Position numbers and translations under genes: made by a program. Source: Rhyzopertha dominica (lineage: Eukaryota > Arthropoda > Insecta > Coleoptera > Bostrichidae). From it: DNA of 64,000 bases. The notes under the pieces were generated by a model. It was not told the origin of the DNA. It saw only the letters and a list, made by a program, of their open reading frames with translations, and made no database searches. The DNA is taken from the NCBI GenBank assembly GCA_025024175.1, contig QCXZ01000042.1, forward strand, positions 7,581,501 through 7,645,500. The letters run 5' to 3'. This document shows, piece after piece, positions 36,454 through 48,760 of this stretch (position 1 is its first letter; each line of letters begins with the position of its first letter).

Positions 36454-36482
36454 CAGGTCAGGTCAGGTCAGGTCAGGTCAGG
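36454..36482 (+). repeat. Short TCAGG tandem array
   Basis: CAGG followed by five perfect TCAGG units. TCAGG is the telomeric unit in Tribolium and many other beetles, so this may be a short interstitial telomere-like tract. It also creates overlapping AGGTCA nuclear-receptor half-sites. Its right end runs directly into the hairpin element. Confidence 0.7.
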
Positions 36483-36636
36483 TTATTGAAAAAATATTGG
36501 CAGATTTGATGTATATATGCTGCTTTGACCGTGAATCTGGATAGGGTTTGTTGTGCAGTGATTAGCATATTTGACTGGCAATTAAAAGGTCCCAGGTTCG
36601 AGTAACGGTCAAAGCTGAAAATATTTTTTCAATAAC
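36482..36636 (+). repeat. tRNA-like sequence inside a perfect terminal hairpin
   Basis: The outer arms GTTATTGAAAAAATATT (36482-36498) and 36620-36636 are perfect inverted repeats of 17 bp. An inner pair, GCTTTGACCGT (36522-36532) and 36605-36615, is also perfect. Between them lie tRNA-like parts: a D arm TGCAGTGATTAGCA (36554-36567), an anticodon arm TTTGA-CTGGCAA-TTAAA (36570-36586, T33 present, anticodon GGC), and a B-box-like GGTTCGAGT (36595-36603). The T stem does not pair and the acceptor is not of normal length, so it is not a functional tRNA. It looks like a tRNA-derived SINE or MITE. Confidence 0.5.
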
Positions 36637-37139
36637 ATAATTAACTTAATTAATACTAAATTTATATGCAAACGTAAGTTACAATTCTTCTTTACCAGCT
36701 TAAGACATTTATTTAATCTGGGTATCTGGTAATAGGCAATCTTGCAGTTTTCTTGGGTCAACAATAACTGGATGAATTGTGGATTGATAACCGCTCCATG
36801 GGATTGTTGAGGTGCTCTGCATTTGTTTCTATTTGTTTGCTGCAGGCGTTTCGTTCTTGAATTTTGGGTGGAGTATATTTCCTAATTTGTGTCTTCGAGT
36901 TATTCTTTCATTTTGTTTTGTTGTAGTACACACTTGTAGCTTTGCAGCCCTTTACATAAAGATTTTCGTTTATTTTATGTTGTTTTGTTTGATTAACGTC
37001 AGGGTTGATATTGTCGAATAATGTTCTTACATTTCTTTTTAACATCATTGACGCTGGTGTTTGGTCTGTGGTACTATGAAAAGATATTTGGTATCACTTA
37101 AAATAAATTAACACTAAATTGCTAGGTTCAACTCCTTAT

Positions 37140-37620
37140 TTTTTTCAGTCCAACAACGTTACGTTAATCCTTTTCTTGAAAGTTTTAATTAATAGCATTC
37201 TCTGCCAGTCCATTTGAAGATGAATGGTAAGGAAAAGCTCTCACGTGGTGAACACTTTCAATAAAAAGTTTTATTCCTCATGATATATCAGCTGTGCATT
37301 ATTATCCGATTCTATTACTAACCTAGGGATTTATCACTACAGTTCATTTATTCTCCTAGCACTTTTGGAATACCCCATCTGGTAAGTGATTCACGAAGTT
37401 TGTTTACTGTCATATCAGCACTCAAATTTTGTGTTCTGACAATTTCTGGCCATTTGCTATAGCCTGTCTAGGATTATGAAATAACAGTCTTTGTTAATAG
37501 GTCCTAAGCAATCCATATAAATAATTTGCTAAGGTTTCGCTGTTTTGTTCCATGGAGTGGTTTGAATACATGATCTTGCTTTTGTCTCTATTTTTTGGTC
37601 TGTATTTAGCTACCAAAAGT
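37140..37620 (-). pseudogene. Ty3/gypsy integrase fragment
   Basis: The - strand reads SKPLHGTKQRN, then after shifts a tract corresponding to 'GP...YFI.LD..SKWPEI' (YSKWPEIVRTQNLSADMTV, NKLRESLTRWGIPKVLGE), then GIKLFIESVHHVRAFPYHSS and SNGLAENAIN. This is the catalytic core of a gypsy integrase, with the 'HP.SNGLAE' motif. Several frameshifts break it. No reverse transcriptase is nearby, so it is an isolated fragment. Confidence 0.75.
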
Positions 37621-39740
37621 AAAACCGAGTTATCGACTTCATTTTCACGGTTCCCAAAAGTGATGCATGTAATAATCTATTTGATAGATTCTTGGGAATG
37701 ATTACCGACAGTTTAAAGTAATAAACATGTTAATATGATAAATCCTTAATAAAGATGCCCCGCCTTCTTGGAGAAACACGTGTTTTTTTTGTTTTTTGTA
37801 TACAAAGATATTAGCTCAAGCCATATTGATTAGTATAGTTTTCCGGAATGTGCTTATGTTAATCATAACAGTTGAAGAAACACTTTTACGCAAAACTAAA
37901 GAGTAAAAACCAGCAAGATAATTTGTTATGTGTTTGAGGTGTGCACTAAATGTGTAAGTGCTAATTACTATACAACTTTATGCAACAAACCAGAAGGAAA
38001 ATATCTCATGAATCAGGGAAAACGAAATCAAACATAAACATTCGTTATTTTGATTATAGGGAACAATGTTTGGTTTAAGTTTTTTTTTTCAGAAAATATG
38101 CGTAATTTTGAATTTAATTAAGTCACATTGTCTACATGTTTTGACGAAAGCTAGAGAACCAAACTAATAAAACTGTAAGCTTTCTCCATTACCATCCACG
38201 ACAAATTCAGTTTCCTCCTCCACCCCTGGTCAACATTAAGCGCAACAGGTATCCTTTGTCAGTTTAGTCCCGTCATTTATTACCCTGAAACTGGACAGAG
38301 CTGCCCTGTCAAGAAAACAAAAACGCAGCACCCACCAGAAAATCACTTTGACAGAGGGGTCGCTGTGAGCATCCAAGGGTTGGCCTGGCTTTTCGCTTAA
38401 GCTCGTTACGGCCGCTGTAAATGTCATTATTTCGTCCATTCTAAACAAAAATCCATTCACACCGACACTTTTATGAGGGAATAATAACAGTTATTTTTTC
38501 GACCTTTGTATTCCTGGAAACGTCCCTTGATTTATGTGGCAAATGGCCGGTGGACCTTAAGTTTCGCGTCAATGGTAGACTCGAAAATGGACTCCACAGT
38601 GTAATTGATTGGACAGGTACAGGTAAAGGAAGGTTGTATTCTCATTGGTTGATAGCGCAGGTGTTGTGGAATACAGGTATCGCGCTATAGGTAGAATGTT
38701 TTCGTTAACTTTTGGAGTTAGCCATTGTTGGCTTCCATAATAATTGTCGATTGTGCAGGTGTATTCTAAAATGGAGGCAGACACAACTAACTGGTTAGTC
38801 ACCACAGTTAATTATTGGTTTTTAAGAGACATAACTACCTTACTTTGAATATATTGTTTGGTGGAACTAGAAACTAGATAAGTTGCTTTTTTCTTCTAAA
38901 CGTAATTGTTGGAATTACATTCCTTTGATTTCAAGTTAGGTACAGGATCCCAAGCTATTTTAGAATGTCGTTTCTGTGTCAACTTTAAATTTCATAACAT
39001 ACCTTTTAATTGAAACCTGATTGGTCTAGTTCTTTTTCCTCATAGAGAAGCTTTATTAAACCTGCGCAAAAAAAGGTTTATGTTTTAAGCGAGGTTTAAA
39101 GTAATACTTGTACTACTGGGCCATCTCGATTTTGCTGTAAAACGTAAGTATTATAATTTCAGGTAATGAACGCTGAAAGCATTCATTGTAGTATACGACG
39201 TGCAAAAAATGTATAAAAGACCATAAACGACTTCATTAAAGAAATCGAGTTAAAAAGGTTACCTTAATCTTTAACGTTGCTATTAGACGAAGAATACGAA
39301 ACTGCTCTAAATATGTAAGCATGCAAGATAAAAGAAAATGGTTATATTAATATAGTCTACAAATAAAATGAAACAGGAGTTAGTAGTGGTAGTAGTAAAA
39401 CATGCAGGGTTCCTAAAAACAAAACAAAAATCAATTGTTACAAATATTCGGTAATGATTGCGTATCAAGTTCCGTCATACACATAAGTTTTTCTAAAAGT
39501 TTGCAAATCAGTAGCATTTGATTATGCGAGTCACTATAAAATTTTATAAAAGTTACCAAGTTATTGTATATAAAATGCTCTTATTATTCGAAAAACTGGT
39601 TTATAAATTTGTATACTATATTTCCATAATATTAATATTGTTTTAGACTAAGACATTTATTTATATGTATAGTATACATAAATCAGTTATTAATAACAGC
39701 TTTTAAATGCTCGATAATCCTAAGGGGGTTAGCCCCTTAG
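37621..39740. other. Spacer, with a GC-richer island near 38160-38470
   Basis: A - strand open frame at 38436-38236 follows an acceptor-like TTTTTGTTTAG and starts MDEIMTFTAAVTSLSEKPGQ, in locally GC-rich DNA. It matches nothing I recognise and has no clear donor, so I do not call it a gene. At 39719-39740 CTAAGGGG..CCCCTTAG forms a perfect small hairpin next to the LINE fragment. Confidence 0.35.
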
Positions 39741-40060
39741 CTACGGCTATGGTATGCTGAAAATTTCTTAAAATTGAATGTGTCTAAATGTAAGTCCATA
39801 TCTTTTAGTAGAAAGAAGCCGTTAGCATTTGACTATTGGGTGTAAGCTTAAATATACATGTATCATATGGGATCCATACAACCATATGTGTCATTTAGAG
39901 TCAGTGCAAAGAATATATTTAATACATACGTTTTTGAGGTGTTCGGCGTACTATCCTCAAAGAGGATATAGATTAGATTAATTATTTAAATCAACAACAA
40001 AAACTTCTAATTAAAGATTTTGAAGAGGTAAATAACACATATTAACCCATAAGAATGTGG
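39741..40060 (+). pseudogene. Jockey-type LINE 3' fragment
   Basis: The + strand reads AENFLKLNVSKCKSISFSRK followed by KPLAFDYWV, then after an internal deletion IWDPYNHMCHLESVQRIYL, IHTFLRCSAYYPQRGYRLD. These are the 'W...N.L.LN..KCK.ISF.R' and 'IW.PY....ieLE.VQ..F' landmarks at the end of jockey-clade reverse transcriptases. The segment between them is missing. Confidence 0.8.
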
Positions 40061-43000
40061 ATTAAAGTATAATAAGAGTCGTAGTTTTTTTTTGTGGTAA
40101 AAATACCTGAATTTACTAATGTCAGTCGGTGTATTTGTATTTTATTGGCAGTACTTTTCAATAACAGTGGCTAGTTCTGTGATACTTAATATTTCGAACT
40201 AATCCTTCCAGAATGCGTTAAACGTTAAACATTATCAAAACAATTAATTACACAATACAATTACTTTCTTGTAAGTAATCATTAGAAAAGAAAATGAGAA
40301 AAAATTAACACGATTTACCTCTAAAAAATGAGTATTCTTTGGATGCAAGATACACGTGGTGTGCGCACAAATATCTCAATGCCTTGGTATATACACACCG
40401 TTTTGTTACCCTCAAAGAATAACTTGGAATTTGTTCCTGTACATACAATTGTAAAAAATAATTGAAGGAAACTCTTTCAGTTAGATAAACAGATAGGCAA
40501 AGAGGATAAAGTATCCTTAGCCTGCTACTAAATTTTCACATTTAGATTCTGCTGCAACAACAGTCGTAAATAATTAACTATTTTTTATTATGGCAACCTA
40601 TAAATTAAATACATGCTAATCGTGTACAACAACATCAGCTGTCAGTTTATGTCTTATTGGTAACATTTACATTAAGTATACTATGGCAAATTGTAACGCT
40701 ATAATTTAGCAAAAGTTACATTTAGTCCTTTTTTACATTTATTCAATCATTCATTGGTATATGTATTGGTTTAATAGAACAGGTCGTTGCTTCGCGTATT
40801 TCATGGTTAACCTCGACCGGTCCTGCTCGAGAGTTTCTTGCTCCATTCTTTTTTGTATCTTGATAAGAATCGCGTTCTCGGCTGGAAAAATCTATCATTA
40901 AACGGCGATACGTTCTCGTGTTAACTTGGAAATAAATCGAAATCGAGTAAAAGCTTCGTAGCTAGGTTCCATTTTGAGTGGTTATAGTGTACTCACCGAT
41001 TTTCGGGATTATTTGGACTAGTTACACGTATATTTGCTGAAATTTCGCACGTTAGTTTGATTTTTGTCCGTTAGCAAATGTTGCCCGAGCTAGGGGATTC
41101 GGAAGCCTACTCGATCGTTTGTTTGGAAGTTTAATCACATTTTCTACGCCGATTCTGCATTGTGATTTGACCCTCGACCAGCTGAGCTTACTTGTAAGTT
41201 TCATTTAAAATGCTCACTAGCTAAAGAACCTGATATTCTAGGGTTTTACTGTCGGTTATAATAGTACCGAATAGTATTTACATCGCTGAGGTACTGTCGT
41301 TCTTTGTCGAGGAGTATCTTCAAGGGCCTGTTATCTCTGGTGATATCGCGGGGCACGGGATTCTATATACAGCCGTTCACCGTTAGCCTTAGCCTGAGGG
41401 AGCCTATCGTCATCGCACCTATTTACTTTTGATGTTCACCAGTTCCTTGTGACCTGAAGAGATCGCCCCGAACTTAAGCTATGTATACTACTGGTTATTT
41501 AAATATTTCGTTGAGATTCACGTTCATTCATTGTATATAAATCAATTCAGTTTATATTGTACTTTCAAATCTCTTTCTCATTGTCAAGTAATTGAGTATT
41601 ATTTAACATTAACTTCAATCTTTTGACTAGTTTCGTTAGTATTTTGCATTAATGTTTTGCCTTTATAGTTCTGTTTCTATTACAATGGTAGAGTTTTGCT
41701 TTGATTGTTCAATAGTGTTATAATTTTTAAATTCAATTCATTTCGGTTCACGATACCCGAAACAGCCTTTTTGTAATTAACTTTCAGATATTTCAGTGGA
41801 TACCTCGATATACGTATACCGAGGACACCGCTGGATGCATGTAAGTACTTGGGTTGTATTTTTGTTGAATAGAATTTGTTGAACAATCGTTGGATTTTTT
41901 TTGTTGAGATATTCCTGTTAGATCACAGAAGTTTTGACATCTTTCACCCGCGGTTCGTGATTGGCGGATATTCGCTTAGCGGTTCAATCACGTGGCGCCC
42001 TTGTTTTTTTACTATCGGTTAATACCCCGCCCATCTCCACTAAAGCTGGCAGCCCGCTTAAGAGCACATAGTAATTGATCTTTCGGGTTATAATTTTTCA
42101 TTAATTGTCACTTTTGTTGATTTTTTATCCTTGTTTTGAAAAAAAACGCCACAAAATCAAAATTCATGCTTAAACAACACTAGCAAATTAATATTTTGCT
42201 CACCAAAAAAAACCAACACTTTTGATCATAATAAACACTATAGAAGTAGGGCAGCAGTTCCAAAATATAACATTTACTTCTAAGGGTTACAGGTATAAAT
42301 CTTAACATTTTTGAATTCCTGGTTTATTTTAATTGATACTCTTGTGGCCACAAAACCGAATCTGCCAGCATTATAGACTGCACTTATTCAGACAATGACA
42401 AAAGAGGGAGATCTGCAAAATGTCAAACACGGGACAAAGTAGGACACCGGGTACTTAAAAATTAACATTAAACGTGAGTTGGGTCAAGTGTGCTCGCGTT
42501 TATGCGCTAAATGTACTGTAGTGATTGATGAGAGAAAAGAAGCGTATTATGCATTTATAATTGAACTACAGCGGCTGTTTAATATTGAAAAAGATAGAAA
42601 ATGACTAAATAAATTGATGGGTTAAATATAATTAAAGAGGGAAAAAATCAATTTTAATTACCGAATTTAAGATATTATTTACGTACTTATCTTTCTTCAA
42701 TGAGCTACTTTTTTAACAGATTGCAAAGGATTTCTAACATAAAAGCAGTTCAGTGCCTGTTTATAAAACGAATTGTGCATGAAAGGTGTTCTGCTTAGAT
42801 TAGTGTAATCCACAATGTTTATATTTTAAGTAGCTGGATTATGTCGCCTTACAAGGGACTATATCTTTGAACCTGGAGTTTACCTGCACTTGCAAATGAG
42901 GATGAATTGCGGGGAATCCCTTATTTAGGGTACTAAAGATTATGGGGAAAACCCACTGTATAGCTGCCCAATGCCACCCTGCACTTGCAAAACGTGGTTC

Positions 43001-43745
43001 TAGCGTCCATAATTTCTATTGAATTAGATATGTTTATATCATGTAAAAAAATTTTCGGAAAAATTTTGAAAATGTGAGTCCACAAAGCTGTTTAAAAACC
43101 ACTAGGTCATTGTATTTTTCTCCGAAGACTGGTAGACAGTAAAGAAATAAATTTGAGTTTCCGAGTAATAAAATCTATTTTCGATGAGAATTTTTGTTAT
43201 CTTATCTTTTTACTTATACACTACTTTGAACAGATCCATTATAAGATGTCCGATAGAAAATTAAATAAGGATAGTCTATTTTGGATTTAATTTCTTTGTT
43301 ATCTTGAATTTTAAATGACACTTTTTGGAAGCAACTTAATTTGCAAAATACAGTTGACTAGTCTCTGATCATAGTCATACATACATTGTTGTCATGTTAG
43401 GAAGTGCTAGATATTTCTTTAGTAATCTAAAGCTACAACCACAAAAGGTACGTCTACTTGAATTTAGTCCAGAAAGATTGAAGGCCGATAACCTATAAAT
43501 CCAAAATATGAGACCCCAAATATTTGTAATTTCCATTAATTTTTCATAGATTGTTAACATTGAGACATCTCGTATACTACCTATGGTACTGTATGTAATT
43601 TCGAAAACAGCATAATGACTGCAGTAAATGAAACCGATTTTTGAGATTATTTGATAAAATATGTAATTTTATTGTGCTTCAGTACTCTCAACAACTAGAT
43701 TAACAATGCGCGTGTGCTGTCCAACAATACACAGTCAGTAAAAAC
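40061..43745. other. Long spacer without recognised genes
   Basis: Mostly AT-rich and non-coding. The stretch 40780-41480 is richer in CpG (TCGACCGGTCCTGCTCGAG, GTCGAGGAGTATC) and could hold untranslated exons or regulatory DNA, but I see no splice-bounded frame. No element ends were resolved. Confidence 0.4.
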
Positions 43746-43967
43746 TCACGCCTGATAAATTGTGTCACTTGTAACTTTATACCTCCCCAAAAAAAGCTTA
43801 AGATCGCCCAGGGTCCAATGAAAAGTCTGGACTAGCTCATCATTCGTGTAGCTGAAGCGNCTCGTCGACATACATACTTTATTACCGTGCTGAAAAACTG
43901 GTCCGTGATGTAATATACGACCAGCAAGTGTTTGTTCAAATGTAATTAATTTCTTTGTGCGTTTCAT
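43746..43967 (-). other. Unidentified coding-like repeat, copy 1
   Basis: The - strand frame begins MKRTKKLITFEQTLAGRILH and contains HGPVFQHGNKVCMST and WTLGDLKLFLGRYKV. A diverged second copy lies at 44990-45140, same strand, with QTLVGHIL.. then YVHKTETREFYWLLNDIEL, NFLGSIKL. Conservation of the protein-level pattern between copies suggests a real mobile-element protein. I do not recognise the family. One N interrupts the frame. Confidence 0.4.
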
Positions 43968-44384
43968 TTTATTTAGATATAATTTTTTGCTGGAAATTCT
44001 AACCTCTGTCTTTTTTGGTTTAAAAGTAATTTGACCATAACACTCTTTAATGATATTTATTATTACTGATGAATTAGCAACGCAAGTCTCAAATTTATTG
44101 CTTTTTTAAACTGAATAAAGAACTATAAATGAGAGTCAAAGGCAGGGTATTTTTGCGACGTTTAGCATTGCGTTTTCGAAAACTAGAGGAGAAGGACGGT
44201 TAAATCTTATTCATCTAACACCTTAAATTTTGAAAAGCCAGACATTTCAAAAAAAGTTGATGAATCGATTGAATTTTATTTCTGCAAAGAAGTAAGCACC
44301 ATTATGTATGTATACATGTTTCAAAACTAAAACTATGAACTTTGAACTGTAAAACGGGGTGACTTGAAAACGCGGGGCGAATTG

Positions 44385-44660
44385 AATAATTATGTAGGTC
44401 CACCTGGAGGGAGAATGGACCACCTGGAGGTAGGTACAATAGAAGTCACTCAGGATGGTTTGATAGTAATATTTTTGAAGATTGGTTTACAAATATTTTA
44501 TCGTACTTCAAATCTCTACCAACTGGCCCAAAGGTATTACTGGGTGACAATTTGGCAAGCCATACATCAGTGAATTCCATAAGATAATGTAAAAACGATA
44601 ATACTAGATATACCTTACTGCCCCCTAATAATTTGCACCTTACTAAAACGTTGGATGTAA
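44385..44660 (+). pseudogene. Pogo/Tigger-type DDE transposase fragment
   Basis: The + strand frame from about 44399 reads GPPGGRYNRSHSGWFDSNIF, EDWFTNILSYFKSLPTGPKV, LLGDNLASHTSVNSIR, stop, then RYTLLPPNNLHLTKTLDVK. This is the DDE_1 pattern: 'SGWF....FE.WF', 'LL.DN..SH' with the second catalytic Asp, and 'LPP..SH.LQPLDV'. One stop interrupts it. The N-terminal CENP-B-like half is not seen. Confidence 0.8.
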
Positions 44661-44989
44661 AATGAAAAAATAAACTGAGTGTTGAACCAGGAAGAGGCAT
44701 TTTCGGAAATGACCTTCCAGGGACTTCGAGATTCATAAAGAAACACCAACAAAAAAGACAAAAGCAAAACAAGACAATAATTATCCAAATGACGACATCG
44801 AAAAAAAAACGACAGCACTGATCAGGATGTCTTTGCATTCTCTATGTCCGGTAAAATTTTGCGCCATTTAACAATCTTCACCAGAAAATTGACACAAAAA
44901 GTAGTGGTTTACTGATTATGTTATTATTTAATTAGCCGTTATAATTTTGTTCCACCAGTTTTTGTTGTTCTGAAATAAATGTTCAGCTT

Positions 44990-45349
44990 GATACTTCCCA
45001 GAAAATTTAACTCGATATCATTCAGAAGCCAATAAAACTCGCGTGTTTCGGTCTTGTGGACGTATATACATTATTGTTTCGTTGAAAAAATGGTCTGGCA
45101 TAATATATGACCAACAAGTGTTTGCTGCCATCCGAGTAGGCCCCACAGACACAAAACGTCCGTAAATGACAGGATGTATTCGCCGTTTCTAGTCGCTGGG
45201 GGGACGAACGTCAGCTGCCGTGTCCGTTCGGGCCCCATGTTCATTAAGAAATTCTTGAGATGAACCATGGAGGTTATAGTATTCAATTTGAGGTGAAACG
45301 GGGGATGAGATGAGCAGATGTAATAAAAAGGAAGCCCTCTGAAGTTCAA
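44990..45349 (-). other. Unidentified coding-like repeat, copy 2
   Basis: The - strand frame 45349-45071 includes MGPERTRQLTFVPPATRNGE, YILSFTDVLCLWGLLGWQQT and LVGHIL; after a stop the same frame continues with YVHKTETREFYWLLNDIELN. Its end matches copy 1 at 43746-43967 in the same orientation, with the pogo relic between them. Family unknown. Confidence 0.35.
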
Positions 45350-46759
45350 AATGAACGGTTCACATTTCGCTTTAGATTATGTTAAGGGACGATTAAAAAG
45401 AGATGATTAACAGTTAATCGCTTAGACTTTAATTTTGTTTAAAATGATATAAATGACACGAAAAAAAACTAATCTTGTGTAGCTGGTTATAAATGTGTTT
45501 ATTTGTGTCATTTCCACCTTTAGTTAATCTGACCAGAACAGTGTATGACAGTTTTTCATAATGTTCATAAATTACGCCATATAAAATAAAATTTTTAACA
45601 TTAATTAATATCTAAATCTCTTTACGTAACCCTCATTTTAACAACAGCTACAAAAATTTCACTATTCCTCTATTTGTAATATTCATTTCATTCTTGCTGA
45701 CGATGATGACATCGTGTAACAGAAAGCGTTTTGCTTTTTGGAATAAAGTCAGTGAAAACTTTGTTCTTTTCCGCCCTTTTAGATAAAGCAATAATGTTTG
45801 CCTATTGCATCAGTATTCACCCCACTATTCATGCGTTAAGTGACCAGTTTCCTTTGCAACACAAAACAGGACATATCCATTTTCGAAAGCTGCGTCCATA
45901 AGGTATTCTAGGACGGTTTTAGTTTTGAAACAACGCATTTGCTTTAAATTCCGTTTCAGTGGGATATAATCTTACAAGGACCACCTGTTCTATATCATCC
46001 CCTATCATCTGAGTACGTATAAAGTAAACACTACGTAAAAGTAAAGTAAAACAGAAACGACAGGTATATACAGTAAAGAATTAGGTATCCCTCAATATGT
46101 GCATGTGGCTATATAATCCAAAGTAATGTCACAAAATCTTAATAAATAGTCGACTATTCACATTGTCATTGATTATTCGAGAGTGTGCACCCAACTAACA
46201 TTAATAATTTGATTTAAAAAATAATTGAGACAATGTAAATAGTCGCTAATTTATCTAGATTATTTCCTGAATCAATTTTAGAATAGAAAATCAAGAAAAC
46301 ATACCGAATCGACTGGATCTTTTTGTCTGCCATTTCTATTTATTTGACATAATAAAAAGGACATAATAGTGTACCTGATTTGAGATACCTGATATATCAG
46401 CGTCTGATTGGTTATTTTCAATCGTAAGTACGATTGTGATTTGACAAAATTTAAATTTGTAGGATGAAGGAAATAATCAGTAATATCGCACAGTTTCTAG
46501 CAAAAGCATAATGAATAGTTACTTGGAAAGAAAGCCTAACATTTGCAGCTTGATTAAATAAAACAACATTATTTTATGTAGCACAAGAAATATTTAACAT
46601 TTAATTAAAGATATGCATGAATTAAAATAACTACAGTATATCTGCATAAATGCAGAGTTAAGCACTCAAACGTTTCATTAATACTCGAGCAGACGTGAGC
46701 GATTTTCTGGACAGGTATGTCGTAATCTTAAATAATTTCAAATGTTTTCTTGATGTTAT
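45350..46759. other. Spacer without recognised genes
   Basis: AT-rich, no coding block or element ends that I could support. Confidence 0.5.
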
Positions 46760-47890
46760 ATAACAGAATGGCCCAGTCAATCAGCAGGAGCATTATTTGG
46801 ATTTAGTGTTTTCTAATCTTGATTTTCAGATTTTGAGATCTGAGTTGCCGTTAGTTGTTGAAGACTTGTATCATTCGGCGTTGATAGCCTCAGCACCTTT
46901 TGATGAATCGACTGAAAAGCGTATATTTCCTATGAATCGTTCCTGCTTTGTAAGCTTGGTCTTTTCTTGAGGTTGTGCATGATGTTAACGATCATGAGAT
47001 AATAATTGTGTGCATTCGTCGTAAGGCATATGTTTTAAAACAATACAGATTATATAGTACAACATATCTTCTTAATCAATTTAAGGGCCTTCGCTCAAGG
47101 TGTAAAACTTTAATCAATATTTCGTGCAAACGATATTCGTCAGATATTGAAAGATGTGTTTCACTGGATCCTCGTAAATTATGTCCATTCATTCATCTCA
47201 CGGGGAACACTTTCAAAATTCTGCCTGGTATGAAATTTCATGATGATGAGCTCGCCTCTCCACAGCCTATATTAGACTGCTTCGCTTCTTTTTTTAAGAG
47301 TGATATACCGTGCCCAACAATGGTGACAATACATACTGCTCTTCCATTTGTTGATACACAAGTGTTCGCTAAATTGTGTATAAACTGTATTGCAGAAGAT
47401 GAAATTGATTCTGCTTTGAAAAGGGCGAAGAATACTTTTACTACTGGACCGGATGGAGTTCCCACTTTAATTCTAAAAGATTGTGCTGCGGTATTTGTAT
47501 CCCCATTGTTTTACTTATTTAATGTAATATTGAAATCACCAGTGTCCTAGTGTTTGGAAACGTGCTTTAAGAAGGGTTCTGCAACGGATATAGAGAACTA
47601 CAGACCCATTTCCATTCTATGTATCTTTGCAAAGACTTTTGAAAACATACTGTTTGGAAATGCATATTTACACCCTATTTCTTCGTTTCAGCAATTTGCC
47701 TTGTTTTCTGAGCACTGCGCTGAGTCTCTGGACTGCAGAGGTTAGATATATACCTACACCGATTTTAGGTAGGCATTCGATCAGGTTGACCATAATATTT
47801 GGTTAATGAATTTCGTGTTTTTTGTTTCTCTTTACCTCGACTGCTGTTGTTTCAGTCTTACTTGAGTGAAAGACAACAGCAAGGACTGTC
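46760..47890 (+). pseudogene. Jockey-type LINE, endonuclease end to reverse transcriptase start
   Basis: The + strand reads LDLVFSN.. then RSELPLVVEDLYHSALI (end of the endonuclease), then from 46975 KAYVLKQYRLYSTTYLLNQF, DEIDSALKRAKNTFTTGPDG, VPTLILKDCAAVF, then SATDIENYRPISILCIFAKT and FEN. 'GPDGVP..ilK' and 'NYRPISIL..F.K..E' are RT motifs 0 to 1 of jockey-clade LINEs. It decays after 47760 (TDFR*AFDQVDHNIW). It covers roughly the part that is missing from the LINE at 32.9 kb. Confidence 0.85.
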
Positions 47891-48263
47891 GTCCAACCGA
47901 AATAGTGAATTCTGACTTAAGTTGTAAGACTTGCCAACAATGCGTGGTGGGGCATTATTTTCTTTCGGTTTTTTCTACTATTTGGTCTCTAACAACCAAC
48001 TTTAGTAAAAACAATATCTTCTAAATTTTAGTATTTTTGGGATAATAAATATAATAATTTTCTGACTTCGTATATTGCAATGTCACAAAAGTCATGATTA
48101 CGTACAGAATTTTTGAGTTAGTGGTATACTTTTACTAACTGCATACCGCATCTGCTGTTTTACTGGGGAACAATCCTTGAAAGGTTTCTTATTCAACATT
48201 TCTTGCAAAGTAAAGCAATGACAATACCTAACTGACAGCTATATACTATTATTATTATTATAC

Positions 48264-48760
48264 TTAAAGTGACCAGATTATAAACCTTCCAAAGAGGGAC
48301 GGAATTCCACACGGCACACGGAAATACCTATTATCAGGTATACATGTAGCAGGAAAAAGCTCAATCAAAATTATTATATTTTTATTGATTTTAAACAAGG
48401 TTACGATTTCTCACAAAGTTTCGCCATTTAACACGTATGTTATAACGGTATAAGTTAAATTACAGGTCATTGTTACTGGCTTTTCGCTCTCAGACATCCA
48501 GAGACCGACGTGTATATTTAGCTGTGTTTTTACGGATATTTAGCGGGTATTGGTTGACCACGTAAAGATACCAAAACCAAAAATAAAGCATATCGAATAG
48601 CGAATAGCATAAGCATTGTTTTTATTTTTCTCAAACAGAAAATATTGTATGTTTAAAAAAGAAGCAAAAAGAGGGACATTGGAAGGACATTAATTGAGGA
48701 GGGACGATAGTTTAAAATGGGGGACTGTCCCTCCAAATGAGGGACGTATGGTCACTTTAA
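48264..48760. mobile_element. Short inverted-repeat element with TTAAAGTGACCA ends
   Basis: TTAAAGTGACCA at 48264-48275 is matched by TGGTCACTTTAA at 48749-48760. Inside each end are GAGGGACGG and GAGGGACG blocks in inverted relation. About 500 bp and non-coding, so a MITE. The AAAGTGACCA / GAGGGAC ends resemble hAT-type non-autonomous elements; the target duplication is unclear. Confidence 0.6.

Noticed and set aside
36545..36610. Functional tRNA-Ala(GGC)
   Set aside because: The T stem is mismatched, the spacing from acceptor to D arm is wrong and the acceptor helix is too long.
38236..38460. Open frame MDEIMTFTAAVTSLSEKPGQ.. as a gene
   Set aside because: No family resemblance, no good donor and no neighbouring exon.
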